DNA of 64,000 bases from Bacillus halotolerans (GCF_001517105.1 NZ_LPVF01000008.1:248001-312000); one strand, 5' to 3'. Counted from the first letter of the stretch, positions 1-10,453 are shown. Numbers and translations: made by a program. The notes: generated from the sequence alone by a model not told the origin.

Positions 1-1
1 C

Positions 2-274
2 CGGGACGGTTTTGTGAAAAATCTCATGGAGTCTTCCTTCTACGCATCCGGCCAAAAATATAACGTCATGGTTTTTAACTTAAGCCAGGAATATGAAGAT
101 CACTTAAATGGTGTGCAGTTTTACGGCTCGGCCGTTTATGACGGCATTACGTACGGCATTTGGGTATTTGAAGACGGAAGTTTCACAAACAAAGGAGACG
201 GCGGCTGGATCAACTGGGCCTTCAGAGGCTGGTTCGACCGAAATGACAACACTGTCGAATTCCATCGCCCCTAA
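2..274 (+). CDS. yvgO: YvgO-like secreted stress protein, C-terminal part
   Basis: This is the last 90 codons of a gene whose 5' end lies outside the window; the frame is open from base 2 to the stop at 272-274. The sequence is rich in aromatic residues and glycine (for example GDGGWINWAF) and ends EFHRP. It matches what I remember of the C-terminus of B. subtilis YvgO, an exported protein of about 160 residues made under general stress; a homologue from B. thuringiensis is described as antifungal. The position immediately before nhaK supports this. A GTG at 14 is not taken as the start because the frame continues upstream. The signal peptide cannot be seen. Confidence 0.75.
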   Translation, partial: RDGFVKNLMESSFYASGQKYNVMVFNLSQEYEDHLNGVQFYGSAVYDGITYGIWVFEDGSFTNKGDGGWINWAFRGWFDRNDNTVEFHRP

Positions 275-280
275 CCTATA

Positions 281-313
281 GAAAAAAGCTGGCGTCCGAT
301 GCCAGCTTTTTTT
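281..313. terminator. Bidirectional terminator between yvgO and nhaK
   Basis: AAAAGCTGGC and GCCAGCTTTT form a perfect 10-bp stem around a 7-nt loop. T-runs lie on both sides, so it can stop transcription from the converging yvgO and nhaK genes. Confidence 0.85.
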
Positions 314-320
314 CTTGGAA

Positions 321-2333
321 TTATTCGCCGCCTTCTAGCATTGCGGCTTCCACATCATTAATATATTGGCGAAGCTCATGAGAGATGTCCCGGGAAATTT
401 CCCGCTCCTCAAAGAGCGTCTGAATCTCATTTCTGATCGCCTGCACAGCCTTCAGCTTCACTTCCAGCTTCTGATTTTCAAAATGGGCGTTCGATTTATG
501 TTCGTGATGGCTGTGCTCCAATCTGAAAATTAATTGTTTATAAAACGAGATGACAGATAAAAATACTTCCTTATGTTCTTCCGGTATATGCTTTTCCAAA
601 TGTCCTATCGCAGCTTTAGCCGTTTTAACCCTAGTTGCTCTCATTAATCCCTCTTCGTTTAAAATCGACATCTCCGGCTTTTTATGTTCTCCGAAGAAAA
701 TCCAATACATCAGACGTTTCAGCCTTGATTTTGATAAACCGACTTTAAACGGGTTGGCATACAAAATTTCCAATTCATTAAACCGTTCTTGCAGAGCGTT
801 TGCCGTTTCTTCCGGGATGTCTCCCCGCTCCAGCAGTTTCATCAGTTCTTCCTGCTCGGCTTTAATCCCTTGAGCACGGACTTTCCGTTCATACTTTTTT
901 ATGCGGGTTGACGTTGTATATTGCTGAAAACGAAGGTTTTTCATTTTCTCATTGTATTCGGCAATGACCGCAAGAGACGCCGTTTTGTTTGTATCATTCA
1001 TGTCTTCTTTAATCGTTTTGAGAGCCGTTTTAATCAGTTTGCGTCTCGCCGTCAGCAGCTTCTTATTTTTTTCTTCGTCATCTTCTTCTTTTTCTGTCAG
1101 AAGCGGAAGCACGAAGGTGGCAATAACAAGCGTGCATAAAATGACGCCTGCGGCTAAAAAGAGAATCAGATTTCTTTCCGGAAACGGTGTGCCATCCTCC
1201 AGGAAATATGGGATGGAGAATGAACCGGCAAGCGTAACCGCTCCCCGCACACCTGAAATGGAAATTAACAATGTAGAACGAAGTCCCGGCTTATAAATGG
1301 TTTGATCTTTATTAAAGAACCACTTGCCGTTCCAGAAGAACAGCACCCACAGAAATCTAAGAAGCATTAACGTAAATGTAATGACCAGAATATAGCCGAT
1401 CACTTTCATGTTGCTGATCGCTGTATCGTTAAAAATCACCGAAATGACATCCGGAATTTGTGTGCCAAGGATGACAAAGACAAGACCGTTTAAAATAAAT
1501 AAAATAATGTTCCACGTACTCGATGAGACGATTTGCAGCTTCACCATCGTCGATTCGAGACGGTCCTGTTCAACCGCATGCGTAATACCGCCCGCCACAA
1601 CGGCTAAAATGCCGGAAACACCGATTTCCTCCGCTGCCAAATAAATCACAAAAGGCGTCAGAATTTGAATCAGCATGTGCATCGTGACATCCTGCATGCC
1701 AAGGCGGCGCAGGAATAGACGAAAGCGGATAATCAAGAACGAAATGACAACCCCGCACAAAAGGCCGCCAACAGAAATAAACACAAAGCTGACAGCTGCT
1801 TGCGCCAGTGAAAATGCCCCGGTAACCGCTGCGGCAATCGCAAATTTAAAGGCGACCAGACCTGATGCATCATTCATCAGCCCTTCCCCTTCAAGCAGGC
1901 GCAGAATTCCTTTCGGCATCTTCACCCTTCCTGATAATGCGCTGACAGCGACAACATCAGTCGGTGAAAGAATGGCTGCCAGTCCAAAGGCCGCTGCCAG
2001 CGGAATATCAGGAATCATCCAGTGGATCGTGTATCCTCCTACAATCACAGTCGCAAATACAAGGCCAAGTGCAAGCAATAAAATTGGAGCTCTTAAATTC
2101 CAAAGCTCCGCCCGAGGCGTCCTCTTTCCATCATTAAATAGAAGAGGCGCAATAAACAAGACGAAAAACAATTCCGTGTTTAATTCAAAATGAAGCCCCT
2201 GTGGAAATGAGGCGGCAATAATCCCAAGCGCCACCTGAATCAGAGGCACTGGAATAAGCGGGATAAACCGATTGACAATGTTAGAAATCGCAATAATAGC
2301 CAGTAAAACAAGGACGACTAAAAATATGTCCAA
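321..2333 (-). CDS. nhaK: Na+(K+, Li+)/H+ antiporter NhaK
   Basis: NhaK is a CPA1-family cation/proton antiporter that exports Na+, K+, Li+ or Rb+ in exchange for protons. About 12 hydrophobic segments fill the first ~430 residues, including the conserved [12 protein letters not shown] and [10 protein letters not shown] motifs that carry the ion-binding Asp residues. A charged cytoplasmic tail of about 240 residues follows. I chose the TTG at 2333 as start: AAGGAGGT lies 8 bases upstream of it but only 2 bases from the nearby ATG at 2339. This gives 670 residues, the length I recall for the B. subtilis protein. The open frame runs further upstream to 2465, but that part looks like untranslated leader. 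The gene appears monocistronic, with the cysI terminator upstream and the shared yvgO terminator downstream. Confidence 0.92.
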   Translation of the reverse strand: MDIFLVVLVLLAIIAISNIVNRFIPLIPVPLIQVALGIIAASFPQGLHFELNTELFFVLFIAPLLFNDGKRTPRAELWNLRAPILLLALGLVFATVIVGGYTIHWMIPDIPLAAAFGLAAILSPTDVVAVSALSGRVKMPKGILRLLEGEGLMNDASGLVAFKFAIAAAVTGAFSLAQAAVSFVFISVGGLLCGVVISFLIIRFRLFLRRLGMQDVTMHMLIQILTPFVIYLAAEEIGVSGILAVVAGGITHAVEQDRLESTMVKLQIVSSSTWNIILFILNGLVFVILGTQIPDVISVIFNDTAISNMKVIGYILVITFTLMLLRFLWVLFFWNGKWFFNKDQTIYKPGLRSTLLISISGVRGAVTLAGSFSIPYFLEDGTPFPERNLILFLAAGVILCTLVIATFVLPLLTEKEEDDEEKNKKLLTARRKLIKTALKTIKEDMNDTNKTASLAVIAEYNEKMKNLRFQQYTTSTRIKKYERKVRAQGIKAEQEELMKLLERGDIPEETANALQERFNELEILYANPFKVGLSKSRLKRLMYWIFFGEHKKPEMSILNEEGLMRATRVKTAKAAIGHLEKHIPEEHKEVFLSVISFYKQLIFRLEHSHHEHKSNAHFENQKLEVKLKAVQAIRNEIQTLFEEREISRDISHELRQYINDVEAAMLEGGE

Positions 2334-2548
2334 ATGCATAACCTCCTTAATCTGCTGCATATCTGCATGATGAGTTGATAAATATTTGTCCGAAGAGGCT
2401 GAGGCTTGCAAAAGATAAAGGATGGCCTTACATCCAATACTGGATTCCGCAGGAGTCTCCTCCACACTAGTCTTCTTTTATAGTACCCTTTTTAGGGTAT
2501 TTTTTCTCATGATATGCTCATGGTGAACTTTTTTGCCGCAAAGCAAAA
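2334..2548 (-). promoter_or_regulatory. nhaK promoter and leader region
   Basis: About 215 bases separate nhaK from the cysI terminator. The region holds an inverted repeat TACCCT-TTTT-AGGGTA at 2484-2499, next to a possible -10 (TACTAT, minus strand), followed by about 140 nt of leader before the TTG start. The leader contains GGAGGAGACTCC and other short complementary segments. I do not recognise a known riboswitch class in it. Confidence 0.4.
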
Positions 2549-2580
2549 TCAAAAAGAGACAGGGGCAATCCCCTGTCTCT
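2549..2580 (-). terminator. cysJI terminator
   Basis: AGAGACAGGGG and CCCCTGTCTCT form a perfect 11-bp stem with loop CAAT. On the minus strand it is followed by TTTTTGATTTT, directly after the cysI stop codon. Confidence 0.9.
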
Positions 2581-2584
2581 CATC

Positions 2585-4303
2585 TCAATTATGAAAATTC
2601 ATCCCGTCAGTTGTCGCTTTAATGATACCGGCGCGAATGACGAAATCACCGAAGTGCTCACCTTCCTCGCGTTCTTTCGCATAGCGGGAAAGCAGGACGC
2701 GCAGCTCGCTCAAAATGTCTTCTTCTCCGATATTTTCGCGGTACATTTTGCTTAAGCGGCTGCCGTCAAACGCAGCGCCTAGATACATATTATATTTGCC
2801 AGGCGCCTTTCCGATAAATCCGATCTCTCCGAGCGCATGGCGGGCGCAGCCGTTCGGACAGCCTGTCATGCGAATGGTAATTTCCTCATCACGAAGACCG
2901 TTTTCGTCAATAATCTCATCCACTTTATCTAAAAGAGACGGCAAATAACGTTCTGCTTCAGCCATCGCCAATCCGCAGGTCGGAAGAGCAACACACGCCA
3001 TAGAGCTGCGGCGCAGCGCTGTATAATGCTTTCCGTCAGTTAACCCGTATTGATCGATTAATGCGTTGATTTCATCCTTTTTCTCGCTTGGAACATTGCC
3101 GATAATCAAGTTCTGATTGGCTGTCAGACGGAAATCGCCTGTATGAACTTTAGCAATTTCACGCAAGCCTGTCATCAGCTTATAATCCTCGTAATCCGTC
3201 ACACGGCCGCCTTCGACAAACAGCGTAAAATGCCATTTATCTTCAATGCCTTCCACCCATCCGTAGCGGTCGCCGTTATGATCAAAATGGTACGGCTTCG
3301 CTTCTTCCAGGCTCCAGCCGAGACGGTTTTCCAATTCCTCTTTCACTGTTTCCAAACCGAGGCGGTCAACTGTGTATTTGAAACGGGCATTTTTACGGAC
3401 GGAACGGTTTCCGTAGTCACGCTGAATCGTAATTGTTTTTTCAGCAACGTCATACATTTGTTCAGGGCGGCAGAACCCAATTACCTTGGCTAACTGCGGA
3501 TATGTCGCTTTGTCGCCGTGCGTCATTCCCATACCGCCGCCGATTGCCACGTTAAAACCGATGAGCTTGCCATCTTCCACAATCGCAATGAATCCGAGAT
3601 CCTGCGAAAAGACGTCAATGTCATTTGACGGCGGAACCGCAATACCGATTTTGAATTTCCGCGGCAGGTAAAGCGGCCCGTACATTGGCTCGACTTCTTC
3701 TGCGTCAGGCGTGCCGGCCACTCTTTCCTCATCAAGCCAAATTTCATGATACGCTCTTGTTCGAGGCAGGAGATCATCACTTAATTTTTTGGACCATTCG
3801 TATACTTCAGAATGGATTTCAGACTGGTAAGGATTCGATGCGCACATCACATTCCGGTTTACGTCTCCGCAAGCCGCGATTGTATCCAGAAGAGCCGAAT
3901 GGATCGTCTGAATGGTTTTTTTCATGTTCCATTTTAAAATCCCGTGCATCTGGAACGTTTCACGCGTCGTCAGCTTTAGGGTGCCATTACCGTATTTCTG
4001 CGAAAGATCATCCATCACGAGCCATTGCTCAGGCGTCGATACGCCGCCCGGCATACGGACGCGCAGCATGAACTGATAAGCCGGTTCAAGCTTTTGCTTT
4101 TGGCGTTCATTGCGGAGATCGCGGTCATCCTGCAAATAACTGCCGTGGTGTTTCATCAGGCGGTTGTCATCATCCGGAATTCCCGCACTGATCCGATCCA
4201 GCATCACTTCTTTTAGTGTGCCGCGCAAATAATCGCTTTCTTCTTTAATGCGCTCGACGTCACTTGGAGAGCCGTCCGGTGCTTTTAAGATTTTGGTCAC
4301 CAT
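2585..4303 (-). CDS. cysI: Sulfite reductase hemoprotein beta subunit CysI
   Basis: CysI carries siroheme and a [4Fe-4S] cluster and completes the six-electron reduction of sulfite to sulfide in cytoplasmic assimilatory sulfate reduction. The protein is 572 residues. The four cluster/siroheme cysteines are visible near residues 440-490 as [10 protein letters not shown] (C-X5-C) and [10 protein letters not shown] (C-X3-C). The nitrite/sulfite reductase ferredoxin-like half domains and the conserved substrate-binding arginines and lysines lie before them. The start ATG has AAAGGAG just upstream. It is the second gene of a two-gene operon, 25 bp after cysJ, whose product supplies the electrons. 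In B. subtilis the operon needs the LysR-type activator CysL, which is not in this window. Confidence 0.96.
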   Translation of the reverse strand: MVTKILKAPDGSPSDVERIKEESDYLRGTLKEVMLDRISAGIPDDDNRLMKHHGSYLQDDRDLRNERQKQKLEPAYQFMLRVRMPGGVSTPEQWLVMDDLSQKYGNGTLKLTTRETFQMHGILKWNMKKTIQTIHSALLDTIAACGDVNRNVMCASNPYQSEIHSEVYEWSKKLSDDLLPRTRAYHEIWLDEERVAGTPDAEEVEPMYGPLYLPRKFKIGIAVPPSNDIDVFSQDLGFIAIVEDGKLIGFNVAIGGGMGMTHGDKATYPQLAKVIGFCRPEQMYDVAEKTITIQRDYGNRSVRKNARFKYTVDRLGLETVKEELENRLGWSLEEAKPYHFDHNGDRYGWVEGIEDKWHFTLFVEGGRVTDYEDYKLMTGLREIAKVHTGDFRLTANQNLIIGNVPSEKKDEINALIDQYGLTDGKHYTALRRSSMACVALPTCGLAMAEAERYLPSLLDKVDEIIDENGLRDEEITIRMTGCPNGCARHALGEIGFIGKAPGKYNMYLGAAFDGSRLSKMYRENIGEEDILSELRVLLSRYAKEREEGEHFGDFVIRAGIIKATTDGMNFHN

Positions 4304-4328
4304 GTTGAAAAACTCCTTTCAGGTCAAA

Positions 4329-6146
4329 TCAGTATACATCACGCTGATAACGTTTTTGCTGCTGCATATCGGCAAGATAAACTTCCGCTTTTTCACGGGT
4401 CATATTGCCTTCTTTTTCTATAATGTCTAAGAGTGTGTTATGGACATCGTGTGCCATGTGCTTTTCATCTCCGCAAATGTAAACAGCCGCTCCTTCTTGA
4501 AGCCATTCAAACAGTTCTGCGCTCTGTTCAAGCATGCGGTGCTGCACATACACTTTTTCTTCCGTATCGCGTGAGAACGCTACGTCCATTTTTGTCAGCA
4601 CGCCGTCTTTCAGCCAATTCTGCCACTCTGTCTGATAAAGGAAATCTGTGACAAAATGCTGATCACCGAAGAACATCCATGCTTTTCCTTCAGCTCCCGT
4701 CTCCTCGCGCTCCTGCATAAAGGAACGGAACGGCGCAACGCCTGTCCCAGGGCCGACCATGATAATCGGTGTTTCAGGATCCTTCGGAAGCTTGAAGTTC
4801 TGATTATGCTGGACATAAACCGGCAGTGTGTCTCCCGGCTGCAGACGCTCCGCGCATAAAATCGAGCAGACGCCTTTTCGTTCGCGGCCATGCGCGTCGT
4901 ACCGGACTGCACCAATCGTTAAATGCACTTCATCCGGGTTTGCGGATAAGCTGCTCGCAATTGAATAGAGGCGGGCCGGCATTTTTCGAAGAATGGATAC
5001 AAACTCCTGCGCCGTTACACTGAACGGGCCATAATCCCGGATCAGATCAAGCAAATCGCGCCCTTCAATATACGCTTTCACTTTACCCTCATCTCCCGGT
5101 GCTAAAAGCTCTCTAAGCTCCTCGCTTCCCGTCAAATGAGCAGCCTGTTCAAGAAGCGGCTTTGTGAGAACAGTAATTTCATAATGAGAAATCAGCGCTT
5201 CTTTCAGCGGACGGACATCGCCTTGCTTATTCAGCGTCACAATTTCTTCGGGGTCCCAATTCATTTCCTGAAGCAGCAAATCGACAAGTACCGGATCATT
5301 TTCCGGATAGACGCCGAGGCTGTCACCAGGTTCATACGTAAGGCCTGATCCTTCAAGAGACAATTCTACATGGCGTGTTTCTTTATTTGATCCGCGGCCG
5401 TTTAAATTTAAATTTTCTAACACTTCCGCCCGGAAAGGATTTGTTCTTGAATACGCAGATTCACCAGTTTGAGGCGCTGCGGCCGGCGCAGGCGCCGAGG
5501 CGCTTCCGCCCTCGGCTTCACTTAAGCCCTCACATACGCTTTCCAGCCATTCAGCAGCCGGCTCATCATAATCCAAATCACAGTCAACGCGCGGAGAAAT
5601 TCGTTTTCCGCCAAGCTCTTCCAAGCGCTGATCAAATTCTTTTCCTGTCTGACAGAAGAATTCGTATGAACTGTCACCAAGCGCCAAAACAGAAAAGCGA
5701 AGATCATCAAGCTTAGGCGCCCGTCTTCCGTGCAAAAATTCGTGAAACGACAGCGCATTATCAGGCGGCTCACCTTCGCCATGCGTACTGACGACAATCA
5801 GAAGATTGTTAATTTTCTTGAGCTGGTTCGGCTTAAAGTCGCTCATGGATGAAACGGTGACTTGAAAGCCTCGCTCCTCAAGCTGCTTGCCGGCGTTCTC
5901 TGCAAGCCCTTGTGCGTTTCCCGTCTGTGAACCGTAAAGGACGGTGACTTCTTTTGAAATGGCCGGTGCCGTTACACCCGCAGACACAGCAGCCAGCGCC
6001 CCCGATGTTTCCAAGACGGAAACAGATTGCGCTGATAAATAGCCGCTCAGCCAGATTTTCTGAGATTCTGTCAAGGTTGGCAGAAGGCGGTTAAGGAGCT
6101 CTGCCTGCTCCTGATTAAACGGACTGTTCATTACCTGAAGTTGCAA
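4329..6146 (-). CDS. cysJ: Sulfite reductase [NADPH] flavoprotein alpha subunit CysJ
   Basis: CysJ passes electrons from NADPH through FAD and FMN to CysI. Domain order: an N-terminal flavodoxin-like FMN domain with the phosphate loop GSQTGNAQGLAE near residue 75, an alanine/proline-rich linker near 220-230, the FAD-binding domain with RLYSIASS near 390, and the NADPH-binding domain with GPGTGVAPFRSF near 465. It ends YQRDVY, as in other diflavin reductases. I chose the TTG at 6146 as start because GAGGTGG lies 4-5 bases upstream; a GTG at 6155 falls inside that ribosome-binding site. This gives 605 residues. The upstream gap has no good -35, as expected for an activator-dependent promoter. 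Confidence 0.95.
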   Translation of the reverse strand: MQLQVMNSPFNQEQAELLNRLLPTLTESQKIWLSGYLSAQSVSVLETSGALAAVSAGVTAPAISKEVTVLYGSQTGNAQGLAENAGKQLEERGFQVTVSSMSDFKPNQLKKINNLLIVVSTHGEGEPPDNALSFHEFLHGRRAPKLDDLRFSVLALGDSSYEFFCQTGKEFDQRLEELGGKRISPRVDCDLDYDEPAAEWLESVCEGLSEAEGGSASAPAPAAAPQTGESAYSRTNPFRAEVLENLNLNGRGSNKETRHVELSLEGSGLTYEPGDSLGVYPENDPVLVDLLLQEMNWDPEEIVTLNKQGDVRPLKEALISHYEITVLTKPLLEQAAHLTGSEELRELLAPGDEGKVKAYIEGRDLLDLIRDYGPFSVTAQEFVSILRKMPARLYSIASSLSANPDEVHLTIGAVRYDAHGRERKGVCSILCAERLQPGDTLPVYVQHNQNFKLPKDPETPIIMVGPGTGVAPFRSFMQEREETGAEGKAWMFFGDQHFVTDFLYQTEWQNWLKDGVLTKMDVAFSRDTEEKVYVQHRMLEQSAELFEWLQEGAAVYICGDEKHMAHDVHNTLLDIIEKEGNMTREKAEVYLADMQQQKRYQRDVY

Positions 6147-6287
6147 CGTATCCACCTCACAAAATTGTATAAACTGATCGAAATAGTATCTAATTGAACT
6201 TTACCGGAAGACACACCGCAAGTAAAATATATTTACATGATGATAACGATTAAGATTATTAATGATAAAATCCCTTTATCTCATTTA

Positions 6288-6320
6288 AATGAAGAAAAAG
6301 AGAAGGCCTCCCTTCTCTTT
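6288..6320 (-). terminator. helD terminator
   Basis: AAAGAGAAGG and CCTTCTCTTT form a 10-bp stem with a 4-nt loop. It begins at the helD stop codon and is followed on the minus strand by TTTTTCTTC. Confidence 0.85.
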
Positions 6321-8644
6321 CAATCAGCACTCTTATATAAATGAGGGGGCACAGCACTCACAAACGGACTTGGTTCACCGATAGAAGAAACAGTCAGCCC
6401 GTGCATGGCCCGGGTGCAGGCAGTGTACAGCAACCTGCGGTCGTGCTCTGTTCTATATTGTTCTTCTGAGGCATCATAGACAAGTACTGCGTCAAACTCA
6501 ATTCCCTTCGCTAAATAAACCGGAATAACACAGACTCCCTTTTGAAACGTTTGGTTTTCTTTATGAATCAGCCGGATATCGGTATATTCGCTTATTTGAG
6601 CGTGTGCCTGTCTTGACTGCTGCGCCGTTTTGCAAATAACAGCAATGGTTTCATGCCCTTTCTTTCTAAGTCGCCCAATTTCTCGCGTAAGCTTTTGACA
6701 AAGATCCTCGCGGCCCTCGCTTTTTAACACGCAGGGCATTTCCCCATCTCTGTTAAAAGGCTCAATGTCCGCCCCATCCTGCAGCAGCGCTTTCGTCAAT
6801 TCCACAATTTGTCTCGTTGATCTGTACGTTCTTTTTAAATGGACACATTCAGCCTGCTCTTTTTCAAAGCCGGCATCCATACGTGCTGCACCGTTTATCG
6901 CATGGGCGTAAATAGACTGATTGATATCACCGAGCACCGTTATGCTGGCAGACGGAAAAATACTCCTTATATACGCCATCTGGAATGGAGAATAATCTTG
7001 AGCTTCATCGATAAATAGATGTTTGATCTGCGTGCTTTTCTTTCTGCCTTCTAGCAAATCCTGCAAATATAGAAATGGAGACGCGTCCTCGTAGAGCAAT
7101 TTATTTTCTCCAAATGCCGACCTTGTCAGCTCCCCTATTGCCGCCGTCGCCTCTGTTTGAGCTTTGCTTCCCCAGTCAGAAAACAATTGCAGATACAGTT
7201 GTTTGACATCAAGAAACGCCAGCTGCCTGACCGCCTGTTTAATTGGTTTGAAGGCCTTCTTTACAATCATGGCGGCAAGCAGCTGCTGTTCTCTCTGATG
7301 ATCGTTAAATGTACTCTCACTAAACCGTTTTCTTGCCTGCAGCTTTTTGTACACTTCCAAATATTCCTCTTTGTCGAGAAGCTCGGCTTCCTGAACGACC
7401 CAATCCTTTCGCCGTTCCTTTTTCTCCAGCTTGTTAAGCTCACTCAGCAGCCAATTTGCCGTTTGTTCCATCCGGTTCGGAATCGACAGGCTTCGATCAA
7501 GCGAGTAAAAATACGCTTGGACTTGTTCCTTTGTGATCAGTTTTTGTCCGCGGAAAACGATATTTTTAAAGATCATACCTTCAGAAGACAGCCTGCTGGC
7601 GTATTCATCAATAAATTGCTGAAAAGATAAGCCTGCCTTCCACGTGATTCCGGCAAGCCTTGATTGAAAACTGCCATCTTTTGTTTTGGTCAGGCAATAT
7701 TCCAGCTGATCAAAGGGGTTTTCACATTGAAACTTGCGGCCAAGCCGATGCTCGATATATTCCTGAAACGTCGCCTGTTCCATATTTTCTTCGCCTAATT
7801 CAGGCAAAATAGAGGAGACATAGCTGTTAAACAAAAAGTTTGGGGAAAATAAAACAATTTGTCCGGCATCAATTACACCGCGGTTCCTGTATAACAAATA
7901 AGCGACACGCTGGAGCGCTGCTGACGTTTTTCCGCTGCCTGCCGCACCCTGCACAATCAGAAATTTGCTTTTTTCATTTCGGATAATCTGATTTTGTTCT
8001 TTTTGAATCGTGGACACGATGTTTTTCATTTGTGTATCAGAGTGATGGCTTAATACCTCTTGCAACATTTCATCGCCGATCGTCATATCAGTATTAAACA
8101 TCGCTTTGAGAGCGCCGTTTTTAATGATAAACTGGCGCTTCAGCACCATTTCCCCTTCTATCGTTTCGCCGGGAACCTCGTATTCAGCTTTTCCTGGGGA
8201 ATAATTATAGTAAAGGCTTGATATCGGTGCTCTCCAATCATAAATCAGAAAGTGTTCCTCCTGCTCATCCATACAGGATGCTAAACCGATATAGATCTGC
8301 TCCGCCTGTTTCTCGCCGTTTTCAATAAAATCAATCCGGCCGAAATAAGGCGATGCTTTTAATTGATGAATTCGTTTGAGCTGCTGATCCATATGCCGAT
8401 GATTCCGTTCCCGATCAGACAGCAGCTCTGCCTGCTGCTTCATGCTTGCCATCGTTTCAACCGCTTCATGGATGTCATCAAAGTTAACCGTGACATCCTC
8501 CCAGAAGTTTTTTCGTAATCCGATAATATCATGCTTTAATCCGCCCGCGGACGTTTCGAGAAGCCGCTCTTTATTCTCGAGCTCCTGCAGTACATCATCT
8601 ATTCTTGACTGCTCTTCTTTCCATTCCTTATCATGCTGATTCAT
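6320..8644 (-). CDS. helD: RNA polymerase-recycling ATPase HelD (helicase IV-like)
   Basis: HelD is a UvrD/Rep-like superfamily 1 ATPase that binds core RNA polymerase and releases it from stalled complexes. The 774-residue protein has an N-terminal charged coiled-coil arm, Walker [15 protein letters not shown] near residue 235, a DEAQD Walker B near 545, and later helicase motifs including the GDINQSIYA segment and TYRSTRQI. Near the C-terminus [13 protein letters not shown] matches helicase motif VI. The ATG at 8644 has GGAGGTG 6 bases upstream; the in-frame GTG at 8653 lies inside that site and is rejected. The gene stands alone between cysJ and an accessory gap and has its own terminator. 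Confidence 0.95.
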   Translation of the reverse strand: MNQHDKEWKEEQSRIDDVLQELENKERLLETSAGGLKHDIIGLRKNFWEDVTVNFDDIHEAVETMASMKQQAELLSDRERNHRHMDQQLKRIHQLKASPYFGRIDFIENGEKQAEQIYIGLASCMDEQEEHFLIYDWRAPISSLYYNYSPGKAEYEVPGETIEGEMVLKRQFIIKNGALKAMFNTDMTIGDEMLQEVLSHHSDTQMKNIVSTIQKEQNQIIRNEKSKFLIVQGAAGSGKTSAALQRVAYLLYRNRGVIDAGQIVLFSPNFLFNSYVSSILPELGEENMEQATFQEYIEHRLGRKFQCENPFDQLEYCLTKTKDGSFQSRLAGITWKAGLSFQQFIDEYASRLSSEGMIFKNIVFRGQKLITKEQVQAYFYSLDRSLSIPNRMEQTANWLLSELNKLEKKERRKDWVVQEAELLDKEEYLEVYKKLQARKRFSESTFNDHQREQQLLAAMIVKKAFKPIKQAVRQLAFLDVKQLYLQLFSDWGSKAQTEATAAIGELTRSAFGENKLLYEDASPFLYLQDLLEGRKKSTQIKHLFIDEAQDYSPFQMAYIRSIFPSASITVLGDINQSIYAHAINGAARMDAGFEKEQAECVHLKRTYRSTRQIVELTKALLQDGADIEPFNRDGEMPCVLKSEGREDLCQKLTREIGRLRKKGHETIAVICKTAQQSRQAHAQISEYTDIRLIHKENQTFQKGVCVIPVYLAKGIEFDAVLVYDASEEQYRTEHDRRLLYTACTRAMHGLTVSSIGEPSPFVSAVPPHLYKSAD

Positions 8645-8799
8645 GAACGGCACCTCCAGAAAATAGTTGACAAACGAAGAAGAAATAATGTAAAATAGAA
8701 TTGGATATATATTTAATATATGATAAAAACAGGCAAATACAATTTATAATAGCACATTCACCCAACATCGTTCAAGGTTTGGGTTATTTATATGCATAA

Positions 8800-8830
8800 A
8801 AAAACCGATTTCAACTCGAAATCGGTTTTT
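8800..8830. terminator. Intrinsic terminator in the helD upstream gap
   Basis: AAAAACCGATTTC and GAAATCGGTTTTT form a perfect 13-bp stem with a 5-nt loop. Flanking A/T runs allow function on both strands. On the minus strand it follows, by 4 bases, a reading frame that stops at 8835; no intact gene uses it. Confidence 0.8.
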
Positions 8831-8834
8831 TATT

Positions 8835-8942
8835 TTAAGATTTCACATTCGTCACTGTTGTACGTGCTTTTTTTAGGTTGCGAAGCTTCTCTTTCTTTAG
8901 TCTCGATTCCTTATTCCATTCAATCTTCGATATAATATATCT
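8835..8942 (-). pseudogene. Possible C-terminal remnant of a small gene
   Basis: A 35-codon minus-strand frame is open between a TGA at 8946-8948 and a TAA at 8835-8837, with no plausible start codon or ribosome-binding site. It reads as a charged tail with the segments KIEWNKESRL and KKEKLRNLKKAR. It ends 4 bases before a strong terminator, the usual spacing for the end of a gene. I infer a truncated gene, but I do not recognise the family and chance is possible. The rest of 8645-9231 is AT-rich and holds no gene I can support except the terminator and the promoter region of the next gene. Confidence 0.3.
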
Positions 8943-9231
8943 TTTTCATTTTAAAAACATACAGAGCTTTGCCGTGTTTGTCAGTTCATCTCACGTGAAG
9001 AGTGATCAAACTGGCTGTATTATCATCCATATAGCAACTAAAATCAATAGCCTTTCATCCTTGCTATCATACCTATAGACGCAGTAAAATAGTCATTTTT
9101 CATCCAATTTCGACATATTTCAACAAAATAAAATTTCTAATTTGGGAGATTAGGACGATGTTACATTATTTCTCGCGATTTATGATATGAACATGAAGAA
9201 AGAACCAGAATAATCTAGGAGGAAATACTCA

Positions 9232-9666
9232 GTGAAGAAAAAGCTATATATGATGTTGCTGGCTTTCGTTGTATCCGTAACTAGTTTTACGGCTATTGAC
9301 CTAGTAAACAACAAAGCGGAAGCTAAAGATTGGATTAAAAAAGGTCAAATATGGAGTACTCATTACCATTCGGGCTCATTTAAAAACTATACTTACTCGC
9401 CAACTTTTCATATTTATTATCCAGGGCAAGGAACTTGGGCCAACATTACGGCAAACGGATCAGGCAGCGGGAAAATTACAGCAACTCTGCAACAAAAGAC
9501 AAATAAAGGCTGGAAAAATGTGAAAACTTTTTATGCAAAGAAAAAAGGCTCTACAAATTTAAGTTACAAACAAGCTTCTAAAAGCTACAAAACAAATTAC
9601 AGATTCAAATTCACTAACACAGGAACTAAAAAGACCATCAGCTATACATTTTGGGCTACTTATTAA
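9232..9666 (+). CDS. Small secreted basic protein, function unknown
   Basis: This 144-residue protein starts at a GTG with AGGAGGAAA 6 bases upstream. It has a classical signal peptide: MKKK, a hydrophobic core to about residue 20, and a likely cleavage after AEA near residue 32. The mature chain of about 112 residues is rich in Lys, Thr, Tyr, Ser and Gly, has no cysteine, and alternates short beta-prone segments such as GKITATLQQ and ISYTFWATY, suggesting a small beta-sandwich. It is strongly basic. I do not recognise the family, and I do not recall this gene between helD and yvgT in B. subtilis 168. It could be a secreted toxin, an inhibitor or a cell-wall binding protein, but nothing in the sequence decides this. 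Confidence 0.8.
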   Translation: MKKKLYMMLLAFVVSVTSFTAIDLVNNKAEAKDWIKKGQIWSTHYHSGSFKNYTYSPTFHIYYPGQGTWANITANGSGSGKITATLQQKTNKGWKNVKTFYAKKKGSTNLSYKQASKSYKTNYRFKFTNTGTKKTISYTFWATY

Positions 9667-9730
9667 TTTCAAACAACTTTTCTCTGCTCGGTCAGCATTT
9701 GAAAGGACTTTGATCCAGCTGGCTGCAATA

Positions 9731-9765
9731 AAAAAACCTCTCCGACATGGATGAGGTTTCTTTTA
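9731..9765. terminator. Bidirectional terminator between the secreted-protein gene and yvgT
   Basis: AAACCTC and GAGGTTT form the stem, with A/T runs on both sides. It lies between two converging genes. Confidence 0.75.
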
Positions 9766-9766
9766 T

Positions 9767-10378
9767 TTACTGGCTATCTAAGCGAAAATAACGGTTTGGC
9801 AGCTTCCAATTAAACATATAAGAACAAACGCGGCATACGACAAGCACAAAAAACAGCGCGTATAAACCGATCGAGTTTCCGGTCCAGCCCAAGCCGACGA
9901 TTAAACCGCCGAGCGCCGCCCATACCGCATAGATTTCCGCTTTCAGCACGAGCGGCTTGCGCCCGGCAAGCAGGTCGCGAATGATTCCTCCGCCGCTTCC
10001 CGTCAGCACCGCAGCCACGATAACGGCACTAAGCGGATGCCCCATTTTGACGGCGTACAGGGCACCTTGAATAGCGAAAGCTGCAAGACCGATCGCATCC
10101 GATAAATTTCCCCATTTGTTCCAATGCTTCAGCAACAGCTTCGGAAACAGGAAAACGATCGTGATGGATATCAGAGCGATTTGAAAGTACGCACCCTGCT
10201 CCCACAAAGCTGACACAGGAACACCGATCAGCAAATTGCGGATCGCTCCTCCTCCAAAAGCTGTGACAATCCCTAATATATAAACACCTAAAATATCATA
10301 TTCTTCTTCCATCGCAACAATTGCGCCGCTGACCGCAAACGCAATGATGCCGATCACACTGAGCAGCTCCCAAGCCAT
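9767..10378 (-). CDS. yvgT: UPF0126/TRIC-like membrane protein YvgT
   Basis: This is a 203-residue integral membrane protein of about seven hydrophobic helices. It is built from two homologous halves, each with a glycine-rich signature followed by Arg: GGGAIRN near residue 43 and GSGGGIIRD near 127. This is the UPF0126 family (Pfam Gly_transporter), related in fold to TRIC cation channels; no substrate is established for this member. The start ATG is preceded by GGGAG. A likely sigma-A promoter lies upstream (TTGATT, 17 bp, TAAAAT, minus strand, 10425-10453). It is a single gene on the minus strand, separate from the bdb pair. Confidence 0.9.
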   Translation of the reverse strand: MAWELLSVIGIIAFAVSGAIVAMEEEYDILGVYILGIVTAFGGGAIRNLLIGVPVSALWEQGAYFQIALISITIVFLFPKLLLKHWNKWGNLSDAIGLAAFAIQGALYAVKMGHPLSAVIVAAVLTGSGGGIIRDLLAGRKPLVLKAEIYAVWAALGGLIVGLGWTGNSIGLYALFFVLVVCRVCSYMFNWKLPNRYFRLDSQ

Positions 10379-10424
10379 TCTGATGACTCCCTTTATATTT
10401 GTTAAATTTTCTGACGACCTCTAG

Positions 10425-10453
10425 ATTTTATAACCGCTTCAGCTTAAAATCAA
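10425..10453 (-). promoter_or_regulatory. Putative yvgT promoter
   Basis: On the minus strand TTGATT and TAAAAT are separated by 17 bp, 47 bases before the yvgT start codon. The rest of the gap to the bdbC terminator holds nothing I recognise. Confidence 0.5.

Noticed and set aside
1675..2193. 172-codon open frame antisense to nhaK
   Set aside because: It is a shadow of the hydrophobic nhaK frame, with no start signals and a composition unlike a real protein.
6235..6270. Fur-box-like sequence upstream of cysJ (TGATAACGATTAAGA and neighbours)
   Set aside because: It matches the 7-1-7 Fur consensus only in part, and the cysJI operon is not expected to be iron-controlled.
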